Part shown: one piece after another, positions 1-12,169 of the stretch
Numbering within the stretch: the first letter of the stretch is position 1
Layout of the letters: every line of letters starts with the position of its first letter
Assembly (NCBI GenBank): GCA_006386115.1
Contig: VFIW01000120.1
Coordinates: 1 to 64,000 of the forward strand
DNA: 64,000 nt
Source: Globisporangium splendens
Taxonomy: Eukaryota; Oomycota; Peronosporomycetes; Pythiales; Pythiaceae
Reading direction: 5' to 3'
Notes under the pieces: model-generated
Database searches by the model: none
The model's input: only the letters and a program-made list of their open reading frames with translations
Told to the model about the DNA's origin: nothing
Made by a program: the position numbers and the translations under genes

Positions 1-939
1 TTATTATGATGCTGCCGTCCGGTTGTAACCATTCATTCGTGTGGCGTGTATCCAGCGGGGATTCAGGTAGGTACTGTAGTCGAAAGTACTGTAAGTTTAC
101 GACATCCAAATGCAAAAAGGAGAAGAAAGAAAGTGACGCGAAGGCAACCGGAAAGTGCATGCGCGATCACATTGGTGAAACGTTTTTGCCTGCAATCGAA
201 TGGGCTTTCCCTTACTCCATTCGTCATCGTGCGATTGTGGATCTTGTGTTTGCATGTTCGCGTTGACGGTGGTGTGTTAGTCACGGCGGCACCCTTTTTT
301 GCTCACGTGTGCGGTGCCAAACCATCGATTTTCGTGCATCCGACGTTGATAGAAGACTCCAGTACGTACCCAAGAGCTCGTCAAAGACTCGCGCGTTTCG
401 GTGTGACGGGTCGCTTTTCCTGTTTGTGTTGCAACAAGATCACCAGAGTGTGCGAGGTGAGTGTATCGTCTTCGACACTGCTGGCTTTTCAAATGAAGAT
501 TGCAATTGTGTATTTTCTTCTTTCTGCGAATTCGCATTTCGTACCAACGAGGCATGAACCCAACGGCACAAAAGGAAAGCGGAAAAAGGCAACAGAACAG
601 GTGTGCTGGGGTCTGTAGCGTAGTGTCGTCGTCGCGCTGTGTTGGTGCTCGCATTCCGTCGTGCACTCGCTCTTGACTCATGCTCGCATTCGCGCGCGCG
701 CTGTGCTGAACACGAAAAAGATAACAACTACACTCCCATAGAGCAATGGTGATTCAGAAAAGAGCCGCAGGAGTGTGTGTCGTTTCGCCAACAAGATCCT
801 TTGTGCTCATGTCGCATTCTTTAAGGTATTCGAGCACCTTCGTGCAACGTTTCGTTGTGTGTGGGCCATTCACTGGGTTAAACTTGCAGACCGAGATCAG
901 GTTTCTGGGTCATCTCATCATTCCATCTCAAAAAGCAAA
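1..939. other. 5' intergenic stretch, no gene recognised
   Basis: Open frames here are short, mutually overlapping and of biased composition, and none shows a recognisable domain. The stretch probably holds the promoter and 5' UTR of the gene that starts near 940, and perhaps the end of a gene lying further left. No RNA gene, repeat or mobile element was seen. Confidence 0.4.
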
Positions 940-1984
940 ATGCACTGCGAGAATGGGAGTGCGAACGCAACGTCCACAACGTCGGCTTCAATGGGCATGC
1001 GGCACACAAGCAGAGGCGCTGGCGACGACGCGCTCGGTGTGCTGCAGCTCAAGTTCACGCGACAGCTGCAGCAATCGATTGAGGCGATGATAGGCGCGAC
1101 TTGGGGCGAGCGCTCAAGCGCTGGTGGCGACGGCCGATCCCGTCAAGCAGCAGCGGAAGGCCGCCTTGGTCGACGACTACGACGTGTTCTACGTGTGCTG
1201 CAACCACTTCGCGACGTATATCGCGGCGCGCATGGTGGCGTCGCACGAGTTCGTCGTCCAAATGGACCGCCTCATCTTGGCGTGTCATGCGAAATTGACG
1301 AAGCAGGCGCTATATTCTGTCGCGACGAAAAACGTCAAGTTCCATCGGCACGACCAAGAGGTGAATCTAGTGGATGTGACTGCGAGCGAACTGGAGACGG
1401 CACCAATGGTTAATACGGCTCCAACAGACGAGACGCCAGCGCCAGAGTGGCCTCAAGACCGAGACTACCAGCACAGCCAACAGCAGCAGCGCCAGCACAA
1501 ACTGCGACGAGGAAGCGCAATGCGATGGCGCCGTCTGATTCACTGTCGTTGGCATCGAAGCGGTGACGCTCAATGCAATCGCACGATGGTGGCGATGACG
1601 AAGAGAAAGAAGAAAAGAGCCATGAAACAGTCGTGGATGCGTTTAGTGACGACGACGGTAGTTACCCCGAGTCGTCCTGGTACTCCCGGATCTACCGAAT
1701 CAGCCCGAAGTAGTACGCGAAAACCTCCTCGGGAACGGTCTGATCCGAGGTTAAATCGCCGACTGGAGAATCCAAGAGTGTTTCGTCGTCACAGTGTGAT
1801 TATGAGCGAAGATAGGAGAGACGAGGATGATGATGGGGCCATCCGTCTCGAGAGTAGTGACCGGGAAGAAGAGACCGAGAGCGAGAAGGGCGACACTGCA
1901 GACCAGCAACACAGCTTAAGCTCTCCGACAGGTGAACAACACAGCAGTAGGGCCAAAGAAGAGCCCAAACCTGGAGCAGCGTAG
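940..1984 (+). CDS. Unknown protein, reading frame disrupted
   Basis: A helical, protein-like region starts at ATG 940 in one frame, with a TRQLQQSIEAMIG segment at about 1053-1098. It continues in another frame from about 1094 (RLGASAQALVATADPVKQQ, then a VDDYDVFYVCCNHFATYIAA segment at 1172-1232) to TAG 1982-1984. The two pieces join naturally if a one-base indel lies at about 1090-1100. The only phase-consistent intron I found would remove the conserved-looking helix. After about residue 130 the protein becomes low-complexity, with Q/H runs and acidic Ser/Glu stretches. I do not recognise the family. A small N-terminal helical domain of a nuclear complex subunit is possible but unsupported. 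Confidence 0.45.
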
Positions 1985-2144
1985 ATGGCTACTCTGTGAC
2001 AAGTTCGTTGTTTGTTCGCGAATGATTCGAGTCTACACAGGGAAAATCTGCAAAAGGTGCAGGCAGGATACAGTGACTGGACACCACTCGAAATGGAAAC
2101 TCACTCGGGTGTATTTCGCGAAAGGACGCCAACAAACAAGATCG

Positions 2145-3452
2145 ATGAGCATTCGGAAGCTCAAGGCACGCGGCATCGGCGGATTGGAGCTGCTCGCGTG
2201 GCTCAACGAGTTCCTAGAGACCGACTACACCAAAGTACATGCGCATTTTCCTGACTCTTCTGTTCATGCTCTTGTGTGTGTTCTGATGCTGTTTGTGTGC
2301 TTGCACTTGGTAAAAGATCGAACACCTCGCTGATGGTATCGCCTACTGCCAGATCTTTGACGCCTTGTACCCAGGCAAAGTGAACTTGCAACATGTGAAC
2401 TTCCAAGCGCGATGTGAAGCCGATTACGAGCGAAACTTGCGCGTGTTACGGAAGGCGTTCCACACGTGTGATATCCGCAAAGTACGTGCCTGAAAATGTA
2501 TTGTTTTTGAATGCAACCTCACCTCATAGCCTCGTGTGCTCTTGTTGTGGTTTGCTGCAAGGAAATCCCTGTGCGTAAACTCGTCCAAGGGATCTTCCAG
2601 GAGCACTTCGAGTTTCTGCACTGGGTCCACGACTACGTGCACCGGACGTACCCGGATGTGATGAACTCGTACCATGGCTTCGAGCGGTGGCGGCAGGTTC
2701 TTGGCGCCGCATTGTCTCTCACGCAGCTCAACGATACCAACACCAACTTGGTGCCCAAGTACTCGGTATAGCAGCCCTGCCGTGTCTGTTGTTTGTTGTT
2801 TATGGCCAGGAAGATCGCTGATTGGAGGTTCTGGAGTGTGTTTTTCTTGTCCTGTCTGGCACGTTATATAGAATTCGATGAAGCTGCTCCGACGAGACTC
2901 GTTCCTTGGGAGCCCCAACGCACAAACTGCCGAGGTGACGCACAATTTTGGCGATTCGGTCCACATTTCTGAGGAACCTCACTCTGGTCCTGCTGAGACT
3001 GAAGGTGGCGCAGTTAAACCGAGTGGCGAAGATGATTGTAACTCGAGCGATGTGGACTTAACTCGTCATGATCCATCACTGGAATACGTAAAGTACGCTA
3101 TGCTACCTGGGTTTCTGCTAGGCACATTCTTCACTTGACTCTCTGACGTCTTGTCTATTATGGCTGTAAATGATGCAGGTATTCCTTCCAGAGCACGCTC
3201 AAAGCAGCTTCACAAGCAGACGCAGTATGGAAAAGCTTGGAATCACTTGCCAGCAATGCTGCAGCCACACAAAAGCGTGGCAAACTGAAGAGCTCCATAG
3301 ACCGTCCAAATCTGAAACAAAGCAAGTTGAAGGCTCCACAACCTTTCGAAATCACGCAGCAAAGCACCGGAAAAGGAAAAGTTCGCCATGGCGATGATGC
3401 TACCGCAGATCCATTTCTGTGCATGCAACTCTCTGAATTGGTGCGTTGCTGA
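2145..3452 (+). CDS. EB1-like microtubule plus-end tracking protein
   Basis: Exons 2145-2234, 2317-2481, 2562-2765, 2872-3092 and 3179-3452 give about 317 aa, and all four introns are GT-AG and phase-consistent. Exons 1-3 encode a calponin-homology domain of EB1 type: ELLAWLNEFLETDYTK, then HLADGIAYCQIFDALYPG, then PVRKLVQGIFQEHFEFLHW. In this family the domain binds growing microtubule plus ends. The C-terminal half is Ser/Lys-rich with a short helical stretch (WKSLESLASNAAATQKRGK). I see no convincing EB1 homology coil or C-terminal EEY/F motif. Either the tail has diverged or a further exon exists past 3452. ATG 2145 places the usual short leader before the CH domain, but an upstream exon cannot be excluded. 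Confidence 0.8.
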
Positions 3453-3909
3453 GGTCCAAATGGAAATGTGAGTAATAAATTCGAGGCAAAGTCACTTTCG
3501 TTGCTGACGATGCATGACTGAACTTGTAGATCTCCCACTTGGAATCGGAGCTTTTGGGGCGAGCCAGCGACATGGTGCGACGGACTTACCATCTTGTCAG
3601 AGCTTGTGATCATGTTCTCATTTCTCTCTCTCTCTCTCTCTCTCTGTGATTGAGTCGGGGTAGCAAGATCTCGAGGCCACCATTGCAAAGCACCTCAACT
3701 TCCACGTGATGACAGGAAGGGGCACTGCCCGAAAATAACCTCATTCAGAATCATCATCGAGCAACATTCATTGAAATGACCAGTGTCCCTTATTTAAAGA
3801 TCTACTACACAAGGGATTCAGTATATTTTGGGTGATACCCTTATTTTGGGTTCTCATCTGCCTTGCCAATCAGTCAGTATGTCTGACGAAGAGCTCACAT
3901 TTGCACAAA
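3453..3909. other. Intergenic region with (TC)n tract
   Basis: A (TC)n microsatellite lies at about 3623-3645. The rest should contain the EB1-like gene's 3' end and the promoter of the dehydratase gene. CATT-rich motifs at about 3739-3778 could be initiator elements, but this is weak. No gene is seen. Confidence 0.45.
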
Positions 3910-5253
3910 ATGGTCAAGACGCAGGGCTTCGCAGCGCTCGCGGCCGCGTTCGGCATCGGCGCCGCCGCCACCATCGCCGCGCAGTTGGTGTATGCCACGA
4001 TCGCACAGAAGAGAGCGGTGGCCAGGTCTGCCCGAAGCGGCGCCAACAAGCGCATCGCTGCGGACAACAAGGCACAGGAAGGCAGCTCCCGCCTTGTAGG
4101 CTCGGACGCCATGGAGGACGCACTCCTGAAGGAGCAGCTCTCGCGCATCCACACATTCTTCGGCGAAGAGGGCTTTGAGAAGATCAAGAACGCGTTCGTG
4201 ATCGTCGTGGGCGTCGGCGGTGTGGGCTCGCATGCTGCGCACATGCTCGCGCGCTCAGGTGTCAGCAAGTTGCGTCTCATTGATTTTGACAACGTGACGC
4301 TGTCGTCCCTCAATCGCCACGCGGTCGCGACGCGCGCCGATGTCGGCACGCCGAAGGTCACAGCGATGAAGAAGCACTTGCACGAGATCGTGCCGCACTG
4401 TGAGATCGAAGACCTCGCTGTGATGTTTGAAGAAGCGTGCGCCGACGAGCTCTTGGAAGGCAACCCGACGTACGTGCTCGACTGCATTGACGACGTCAAC
4501 ACGAAGCTTGCGCTTTTGGTGGCCGTGTCGCAGAAGAACCTCAAGGTGATCACTGCGACCGGTGCTGGCGCCAAGGCGGACCCAACGCGGTTGCAGATCG
4601 GTTCTCTCTCGGATGCTGTGCGCGATCCATTGGCGACCAAGATGCGCTACTTCTTGAAGAAAAAGAAAGTGTCGACGACCAGTATCACGACGGTGTTCTC
4701 GAGCGAGAAGAGCGTGTGCAAGCTGCTTCCTCTCGACGAGGATCAGGCACAAAACCCGAGTGAGTTCGGAAACGTCGAGAACTTCCGCATCCGCGTGATC
4801 CCTGTGCTGGGCACGATGCCAGCGCTCTTTGGTCAGACCATGGCGGCGTACGTGCTCTGTGATCTTGCGAACCAGCCGTTCGTCCCAGAAGCAGTGGCAC
4901 GGCTCTCGCGTGATCAGCGCAACAAACTCTACCAGAAACTGCTTGACCGCGAGCGCATGCTCGGCATTGAGCACGGCAAGATGGAGCTCGAGAAGGACGA
5001 GATCGAGTTCATCTTCCAGGAAGTGTGGCGCGGTCGCAGCTCCGTGAGCGACGTGCGCCAGGGCGGCCACCAGCGCATGTTCATGGCGCGCTGGCGCACG
5101 GACGTGCCGTTGCGTCCCGACAACGTCGTGTTCCTCACGACGAAGGAGCTGAACCAGTACGACAAGGACGGCGGCATCCACGCGTTCGGCGACGAAGTGC
5201 TCGCAAAGATCGACGCGCGGCTCAAGCAATTTGGCGACTGGGAACTCGCCTAA
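3910..5253 (+). CDS. tRNA threonylcarbamoyladenosine dehydratase (Tcd/CsdL-like)
   Basis: Single-exon gene, 447 aa. It belongs to the ThiF/E1-like superfamily. Members of the Tcd/TcdA group use ATP to cyclise t6A at position 37 of ANN-decoding tRNAs to ct6A. The sequence shows an ATP-binding glycine motif (VVGVGGVGS, about residues 99-107), the downstream IDFDNVTLSSLNRHAV segment, and a DCIDDVNTK segment near 190. Residues about 7-32 are hydrophobic (Ala/Ile-rich), followed by basic residues. This resembles the N-terminal membrane anchor of the yeast Tcd1/Tcd2 proteins on the mitochondrial outer membrane. ATG 3910 is chosen because it places this anchor at the N terminus; an upstream GTG in the same frame is not needed. 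Confidence 0.88.
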   Translation: MVKTQGFAALAAAFGIGAAATIAAQLVYATIAQKRAVARSARSGANKRIAADNKAQEGSSRLVGSDAMEDALLKEQLSRIHTFFGEEGFEKIKNAFVIVVGVGGVGSHAAHMLARSGVSKLRLIDFDNVTLSSLNRHAVATRADVGTPKVTAMKKHLHEIVPHCEIEDLAVMFEEACADELLEGNPTYVLDCIDDVNTKLALLVAVSQKNLKVITATGAGAKADPTRLQIGSLSDAVRDPLATKMRYFLKKKKVSTTSITTVFSSEKSVCKLLPLDEDQAQNPSEFGNVENFRIRVIPVLGTMPALFGQTMAAYVLCDLANQPFVPEAVARLSRDQRNKLYQKLLDRERMLGIEHGKMELEKDEIEFIFQEVWRGRSSVSDVRQGGHQRMFMARWRTDVPLRPDNVVFLTTKELNQYDKDGGIHAFGDEVLAKIDARLKQFGDWELA

Positions 5254-5575
5254 CTAAATGCGAGCAGCTTACTGAGCCCACGACATTAGATAGAGCTTTG
5301 TGGGCTGCATCATGCATCGCACAGGTTTTAGATAGCAAGGGTTTCCATCCTCTATTATGCTCTGCGACATGTGTAGATCAGATGGCTACTGACCCAGTCT
5401 CCACCTCATACTGAGTCTCATATGTTAACCGTTTTACCTACTGTTTTTCAGTCCGTGTCAGTATCCAGAGACAGTTGCTGCGTTGTTGTGGGGGAGTGCG
5501 TCATTTGGAGCTTTGCGCTGTGACCCGCCAAGCAGAACTCAAAGCACGAGAGAGAGAGAGAGAGAGGCACGAACG
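5254..5575. other. Intergenic region with (AG)n tract
   Basis: An (AG)n run at 5548-5566 lies just 5' of the HAD phosphatase start codon, probably in its 5' UTR or promoter. No gene is seen in the rest. Confidence 0.45.
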
Positions 5576-7051
5576 ATGGCGCAGCGATTGATCCCCAAGA
5601 AACTCGAAGGCGGCGACTGGAAGCACTGGATCAGCGACCTCGACGCCTTCCTCTTCGACTGCGACGGAGGTTCGTACGTGTCTCATCCCTACGGGTAGCA
5701 ATGCCAGGGGGAAATCAACGTGACTGTTGTGCGTTTGCTTGGCTTTAGTGTTGTGGCGTGGCAATGCGCCGATCCCCGGCGCTGGCGAACTGGTCGGACT
5801 CTTGCGCTCGCTCGGCAAGCGCGTCGTGTTTGTGGTACGTGCTTGCGCTTTGTCATGCGATTGTGGCCGTAATGAAGGCGGAGAGGAGACTAAAGGGGTT
5901 ACAAATGAATGAATGAATAGACGAACAACTCCACCACAAGCCGAGCCAACTACGTCAAGAAGCTGGGTATGTGTTGGCTCCTAAGCGTTGCCGTGGTATG
6001 CACAATGGGAGTGTGCTAAGCAGGATTTCGTGGTTCTGTGTTGATTCCTTCTATAGCCAAGCAAGGCATTCCTGCAGAAGTGGATGAAATCGTGACGTAA
6101 GTGCGGTCATTTTGCAGACGATAGCCTGCGTGTATGCATTTATACTGATGATTATGGCACTACGTGCTCTCTAACAGGTCTGCGTGGGCGACGGCCAAGT
6201 ACATGACGAACGAGAAGATCTCAGGCAAAGTGTACTACATCGGAGAAGCGGGTCTTGGCGAAGAGCTCGCAAACGAGGGCTTCGAGCCTTTCGGGCTTGA
6301 GCACGGTGACATCAAGGAGCTGCACACGCCGTTCACCGTCGACAATGACGTGAAGGCGGTCGTCGTTGGCCTCGACAGAAACATCTCGTACTACAAGCTC
6401 GCGTACGCGACGGTGTGCGTCCGCAACATCCCAGGCTGCCGATTCATCGGCACGAACCCGTAAGCTGTCGCAATGCGATGATAAACATTGCGTCAATGAA
6501 GTAACGCTAACTGTGATACAATGCTGTTCGCAGTGACCCAACGTTCCCAGTCGACGGTGCCATTCTGCCAGGTGGCGGCACTCTCGTCAAGACCATCGAG
6601 TCCGCAGTCGGACAGTAAGTCAGAGACGGCTGCTGCGTATTTTCTTGGTGTGTCGGCTGATTTCCTGACTGAGGCATTGTCTCTGTCATCCTTGTGTAGC
6701 CCTCCTGAGGCTGTGATCGGAAAGCCATCGCAGGATTTGCTCAAGACCATCCTCACCACCTACGGTCTCGACTCCTCCCGAACGTGCATGGTGCGCATAT
6801 GTGCAGCATAGTTCTCCAAAGTAACTCGTAGCAGGTGAATGCTCACATTTGTTATGCTTCTGTAGGTTGGCGATCGTCTCTCGACGGACATTGCGTTTGG
6901 CCGCCTCGGCGGTCTGCAGACGCTGCTCGTGCTGACGGGCATCACGCACGAGTCAGAATTGGCCAACATCGAGCTGCCGGAGTTCACGCCGCACCACTAC
7001 GTCCAGTCGGTCGACGTGCTCAACCAGCTCCACCGCCAGCAGCAGAACTAA
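5576..7051 (+). CDS. Phosphoglycolate phosphatase-type HAD hydrolase
   Basis: Eight exons: 5576-5669, 5749-5834, 5921-5966, 6057-6096, 6178-6459, 6534-6614, 6700-6790 and 6866-7051. All introns are GT-AG and in phase, giving 301 aa, the usual length of PGP/4-nitrophenylphosphatase proteins. HAD motifs are present in order: FDCDGVLW (catalytic Asp-x-Asp, split by intron 1), TNNST (motif II), IGKPSQDLL (motif III Lys) and VGDRLSTDIAFG (motif IV). The C2-type cap lies between motifs II and III. In this family the enzyme dephosphorylates 2-phosphoglycolate and related damaged glycolytic by-products in the cytosol. Exact substrate preference cannot be read from the sequence. Confidence 0.92.
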
Positions 7052-7262
7052 GTAAACTGCTGCAACCCACGATCACCTGAAGGCAACAACATAGACTCGT
7101 GAGAACGGTAACTCTAGAAAGCTGTGCAAACTGAATTGTGAATCTATCACAGAAACAACTCGACATTATCGTCAACCGTCTTCATATTGCACCAAATCCT
7201 TACTACTTGTGACAGGAAAGACACTTTCTTACATTAATTACAAGCCCAAAAATCAAAATTTC

Positions 7263-9828
7263 TTACCGAAGCACCGATTTCTTCAGACGCGGTGCTCCGC
7301 CGTTTACAAACGCATCAAAAAATGACGGTCCCGAATTACCCCAGAGACCACTGCCGGCGGGTGGTAGCGCACCAGTTGTGCCGGCGAACGCACTACGCGC
7401 TGCCTTCACTGCCTTCTTCTGAGCACGAGTGACTAAACCTGCGCTCAGTTTCTGCGCCGCATACTCTGCCGTTGACATTGGCGCTGCCACTCCATCAGGA
7501 GCCCCCGCTGCATTTGATCTCGATTTTCGCTTCTTCGCGTCAGGTGAGTCGTTGTTCAGAGCATCTTCGTCTGCATTTAATGGCGCAGGTCGTTGACGCT
7601 TACTTCGGACAGTTTGTGGTGTCTTGGGGGTCTTTGGGGTCTTAGGAACATAGCGAATCCCAATTGGGCTCTTTGACGGACGCATCGCAAGCAACGCTGT
7701 AATTGAAGGCGAATGCAAATGGTTCACCGCAGACGACGACACTTGAGCTGTTTTCTTCACTGGCGTGGTCTCATTCTCACGTGAAGTAGCAAGTTGTCGC
7801 TTCATCGCTCGCTGTTTTCGCGGAGTACCTGCATCATCGCTGTCACTAGTTGCTGATCCATTCGCCAGAATTTCGGCTCTCTTGGCAGGCAGACTGTCTG
7901 CTGCAGTTTTCGAAAACGCCTTCTTCTTCTTTGCCAAAACCTTTGGCGTGGCAATATCCTGCATTCTCGACATCCGAGTGAGCATATCAGCCTTCGCGAT
8001 GGCTTGCTCAACAGCACTCAGCTTGTCTTTCTTCTTCCCCTTCTCTTTAGCCTGTTTCTCTTGAGTGGTTTTCTTCTTTTTTGCAACAGAGACTTCGGCT
8101 TCAGGCTCGTCAGCATTCCCCGACACAGTCTTCTTCTCTTTCACTCTTTGCTTTTGCTGTTTCGGTCTTGCTCTTTTCGTGATATTTGTAGCCTTCACGC
8201 CAATAAAATCTTCAGCCTCAGGTTCGTTTGCTCCAGCTGATGCTACTGTACCCACTTCTTGGCTCTGGGATTTTGAGTTTCCCGACTTGGCGTCTTTTTT
8301 CGCAACCTTATTCGGGGCTGCTTTTGACTTTGACTGGTCCGCACTGTTCTCATCGTCATCGCTTGAGGAATCAGCTTCCTTCGTCTTAGCCGACTGCTTA
8401 CTTTGAGCCTTCTTGCTTCCATAAAGTGGTGGCTTCCCGTTCTCCGTAGCAGTCGCAGTTGGTACTGACGTCGCACTGTCTTTCGCTGGTTGATTTGGCT
8501 TCTCTTTAGGTTTCGGGATCTTCGATTCGACAAGACTAGCTGCAGCCACCATCTCCATTAGGCTCTTCCCACCGCGTGATCCTGCGCTGCTGCTGGTATC
8601 TTCAGCAGCAGTTTTACTATTACTGTTTGATTTGGATGAAGTTTTGTTCGAGCCTGACGAGCTGTTGGAGAACGAGATTCCCAAATCCTTTCTTCGTTTC
8701 AGCGCTTTCTTCGGTGTCTCTGAGTTTGTCGCTTGCTCTTCTTCCTCGTCACTCTCTTCTGCAGCCTGTTGTGCCTCCTTTGCAGCTTGTGCTTCCTTTG
8801 CAGCTTGAGCTTTTGCTTTAGCGGCTCTAAGTGTAAAATCGAAATCCTCAGTTGCAGCCATCGCTTTTTTCATCACACCCTTTGCCAATTTCGAAGGCGT
8901 GGATTTCGATGGTGTTGGGTTGTTGCTTTCCTTTGGCTCAGCGCGATCTGGAGTGCCATAACTGAGGTAGCGCGGTTCAGGAACGCTTTTCACTGGGGTG
9001 AGAATCGACGGAGAAAACGGTATGAGTAAGCTCGGCTCCTCTCCCTCGGTGTCGCTCGCTTTATCCTGCGACAACATGAGCATGAGCTCGTCTGCAGCTG
9101 ATTTCTTCGCACTCGCTGGCGTGTCATTCACGTCGGCTTCCTGCTCAGTATTGAAAGATTCCTCAAGACTGCGTGGTCGGGCCGTGTGCGATGATGAATG
9201 CGGAGTTTTAGCAGGAAAGGTCTTTCTCGGTGAGAACGCCACGCTTTTCGCTGCGACCTTCTTCTGTCTTCGAACGATATCACCGTTTACAGCATTTGGC
9301 GCGCTCGTTTTTCCTTCGGCCACAGCAGGAACGACGACCTTGCTCTTAATCACGGTCGTCGCTTTCGTCTTTGCCGTCGTAGCCACGGCTTCGATTTCCG
9401 TCTCGACAGCAGTAGCAGCAGCAATCGTGGCGGTCTCCTGTCGTTTCTGCTTCTGTTCGTTCTGTCGCTGCAGCTTTCTCGCCGCATCCTCGGCCTCCTT
9501 CAGGCGGAATCGGTCCTCATACTGCTGCTGCAGAACCTGCTTCTCCTTGATGCGCACCAACGCCTCATGCTCCAGCAGCAGTTCGCGCTCCTCGCGGTCG
9601 AGTTCCTCATCCAGCACGACCTGTCGGCACTGGTTCTGTAGCTGCTTCGACCGGATCTCGATCGCGCGCCACTACGCGCCGTTCATGTCAAAAAGAGACA
9701 CACGTGAGTCACAAGCGCATGTGGCGCATTATACAGGAGCTCAGTACCTGCAGCTCGTAGATCTGGAGCAGCGCTTCCTCGCCCTCGACGATCGAGTTGG
9801 CGGTCGCTGCTCTCCCCACTGCCGCCAT
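7263..9828 (-). CDS. Large charged nuclear-type protein, unknown function
   Basis: Exon 1 is 9748-9828 and exon 2 is 7263-9671, with a 76-bp GT-AG intron in phase 0, giving about 829 aa. The N terminus (about residues 1-130) is a coiled coil with Glu/Arg heptads (LDREERELLLEHEALVRIKE). The remainder is disordered, with Lys/Ala/Ser-rich stretches, many SP/TP dipeptides (a TPKTPKTPQT run near the C terminus), acidic Ser patches and nuclear-localisation-like KKKR clusters. It resembles a phosphorylated chromatin- or nucleolus-associated scaffold, but I recognise no family. It shares a divergent promoter with the ARPC1 gene at 10234. Confidence 0.7.
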
Positions 9829-10233
9829 TTCTATCTTTTCGGTCTGTTTGGTCGATACAAGTCGCGACAATGACAGACACCCCGCGCGAATAACTCAGCC
9901 AAAAAATTCAAAAAAGGCACGACCATCACTCTGAATTTCAAATAATAACCACAGATGATCCGGAAAACCTCAAGACAATGTCTAAGGTTTTTTTTCCTTA
10001 TGTGTGATGCGACTTGGCGTTGAAGCAGCTCTTGTAGAGGAAGGTTGCACTCGTCCTTGTAGAGAGAGAATCCCCTCTCGCGTAATACATTCTCGCTCCC
10101 CTTCTTCGAGTCGGACTATTGCCTGAGCCTAAAGCATAAACGAATTGCGACACTCGAAGGCGCGTGGAAAAGGAAGGAAGCGAAGGCGCCATATCCCCCA
10201 TTAATCAACAGCAGCAGGAAGGAGAAGGAAAGG
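9829..10233. promoter_or_regulatory. Bidirectional promoter region
   Basis: This 405-bp AT-richer gap separates two divergent genes, the charged protein on the minus strand and ARPC1 on the plus strand. It must contain both promoters. No specific element is asserted and no gene is seen. Confidence 0.45.
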
Positions 10234-12169
10234 ATGAGCGACGCGAACCTGTGGCACCTGGCAGAGGGCATTTCGTGCCACGCGTGGAACAAGGACCGGT
10301 CCAAAGTGGCCATCTGTCCCAACTCGAATGAGATCTGGATCTACTCGGGCTGCCAGCAGCCGGACGTGACCAAGTGGCGCAAGGAAGCCGTGCTCACCGA
10401 GGTACATACACAATGCGCGCTTGTGTTTTCTCCTTATGTTATGCGCGATACTGATGCCTTTGTGTGTATGCGACGACAGCACGACATGCTGGTGTGCGGG
10501 TTGGACTGGTCGCCCGTGACGGACCTGCTCGTGTCGTGCTCGCACGACCGAGGCGCGTTTGTGTGGAAGTACGAGGCTGCGTACCGCCAGTGGAAGCCCT
10601 CGCTTGTCGTGCTGCGTATTACGCGCGCGGCGATCAACGTCAAATGGAGTCCGAATGGTGCGTAAATGGATTGTTTTGAGCGCTTTCAACCTCGACGAGA
10701 CTGATGCCGATTTCTATTTTTCACGCCATCGTGCGATGTCCAAAAGGCCACAAGTTTGCTGTCAGCAGTGGCTCGAAATGCGTGTCGGTGTGCTACTACC
10801 AGGCGTCGGAGAACTGGTGGGTCAGTAAGATCATCAAGAAGCACAAGTCCACGTACGTACTTCAACGCTGTAATTCTCCGCAAGTTGGTTCTTTATGCGT
10901 CAATCATTGACCCTAAACTCTATATGCGTTTATGCTTGTCATTTCCCCCCCCTCCCCCCTCGTAGTGTGACCGATTTGGACTGGCACCCGAACAGCCAAC
11001 TGCTGGTGACGGGCAGTACGGATCTCAAGTGCCGCGTGTTCTCGGCGTACATCTCGGATGTCGACGGAGCTCCAGACAGCGGTCCGTTCCCTGCGTTGGC
11101 CCCATTCGGTGAGCCACTGGCAGAGTTTGACAACGCGAATGCGTGGGTTAATGCCGTCGCGTGGTCACCAAAGGGAGACCGCCTTGCGTTCGCAGGTACC
11201 GTACCAACCTTGGAGCAACGCACACATTGCAGTCCCAGCACGACTGATCTTTTTTCTTTGAGCAGGTCATGGCTCGTCGATTCACCTTGTTCAGTTTGGT
11301 GCTCCTGGCCAGTACCCAACGATCCAGGTACCAATGCATCATTGCTGTCTTTTCTGTCATTGAGTGGAAACTCATCGTTTGTCGAATGTCCGTTGCTGTA
11401 AATTTCGTAGTCGATTCGATTCCAGCACCACCCGTTGACGCGTTTGTTGTTCTTGTCCAACAACTCGATCGTTGGCGTGGGCTACGACTTCAACCCACTG
11501 CTGTTCTCGTCGGATGCGAATGGATTCTGGTATGAAACATATTGGTGGTGGCTGTGAAGATCATCTATGATGAGAAGCTGATTTGTTCTGGCTGTGTGTG
11601 TTTTCAGGTCGTTCTTGGAATTCGTGGACAAGAAGCCAGCCCAGAGCGCGGTCGCACGCAGCACCGGAAGCTTCAACACCGGTACGACTGGTGCTCTTCG
11701 TGTACTTCAATTGTTCCCAAGTTCACTCGTATGCTGACGCCATTTTGCTTTTGTGTCCACACAGCACGCAGTATGTGGGAAAGCAAAGTGTCCCGCGGTC
11801 AATCGTCTGACGCGACACAAAGCGACAAGGGTGCCTTGTGGACGTATGTATCTTGTGATCGCTTTTCATTCTGCGGCTTATTGGTTGTAGCTAACGCTGT
11901 TGGACTACTCTTTATTCCGTCTTGGACAACAGGAAACACGAGAGCACTATCACGGACATCCAGGCATACGCCCGCTCTGCCTCGGGCAGTGTGACGGAGT
12001 TCACCACTTCTGGTACGACCCAAATCGTTTTACAGCCGATTACGAAGCTGTTGATTCTAACCTGCGTGCTAATCCTTTCCCTTTGTGTTGTGATTCAGCT
12101 CTCGATGGTCGTATTGTCCTGTGGAAGTTGGCGAGTTTGAACGTGGAAATGAGCAAGCTGCGCCTCTAA
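10234..12169 (+). CDS. ARPC1: Arp2/3 complex subunit 1 (ARPC1/p41-Arc), WD40
   Basis: Ten exons: 10234-10401, 10480-10657, 10747-10852, 10966-11195, 11266-11327, 11411-11529, 11608-11681, 11765-11843, 11933-12012 and 12099-12169. All introns are GT-AG and in phase, giving 388 aa, the family length. The protein is a WD40 propeller: [70 protein letters not shown], and a final [11 protein letters not shown] blade. ARPC1 is part of the seven-subunit Arp2/3 complex, which nucleates branched actin filaments in the cytoplasm. A poly-C tract at about 10945-10963 lies in the polypyrimidine part of intron 3. Confidence 0.93.

Noticed and set aside
4255..5229. 324-codon open frame antisense to the Tcd-like gene
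   Set aside because: It lies wholly opposite a clear ThiF-family coding sequence; His/Arg-rich composition is typical of an antisense shadow in GC-rich coding DNA.
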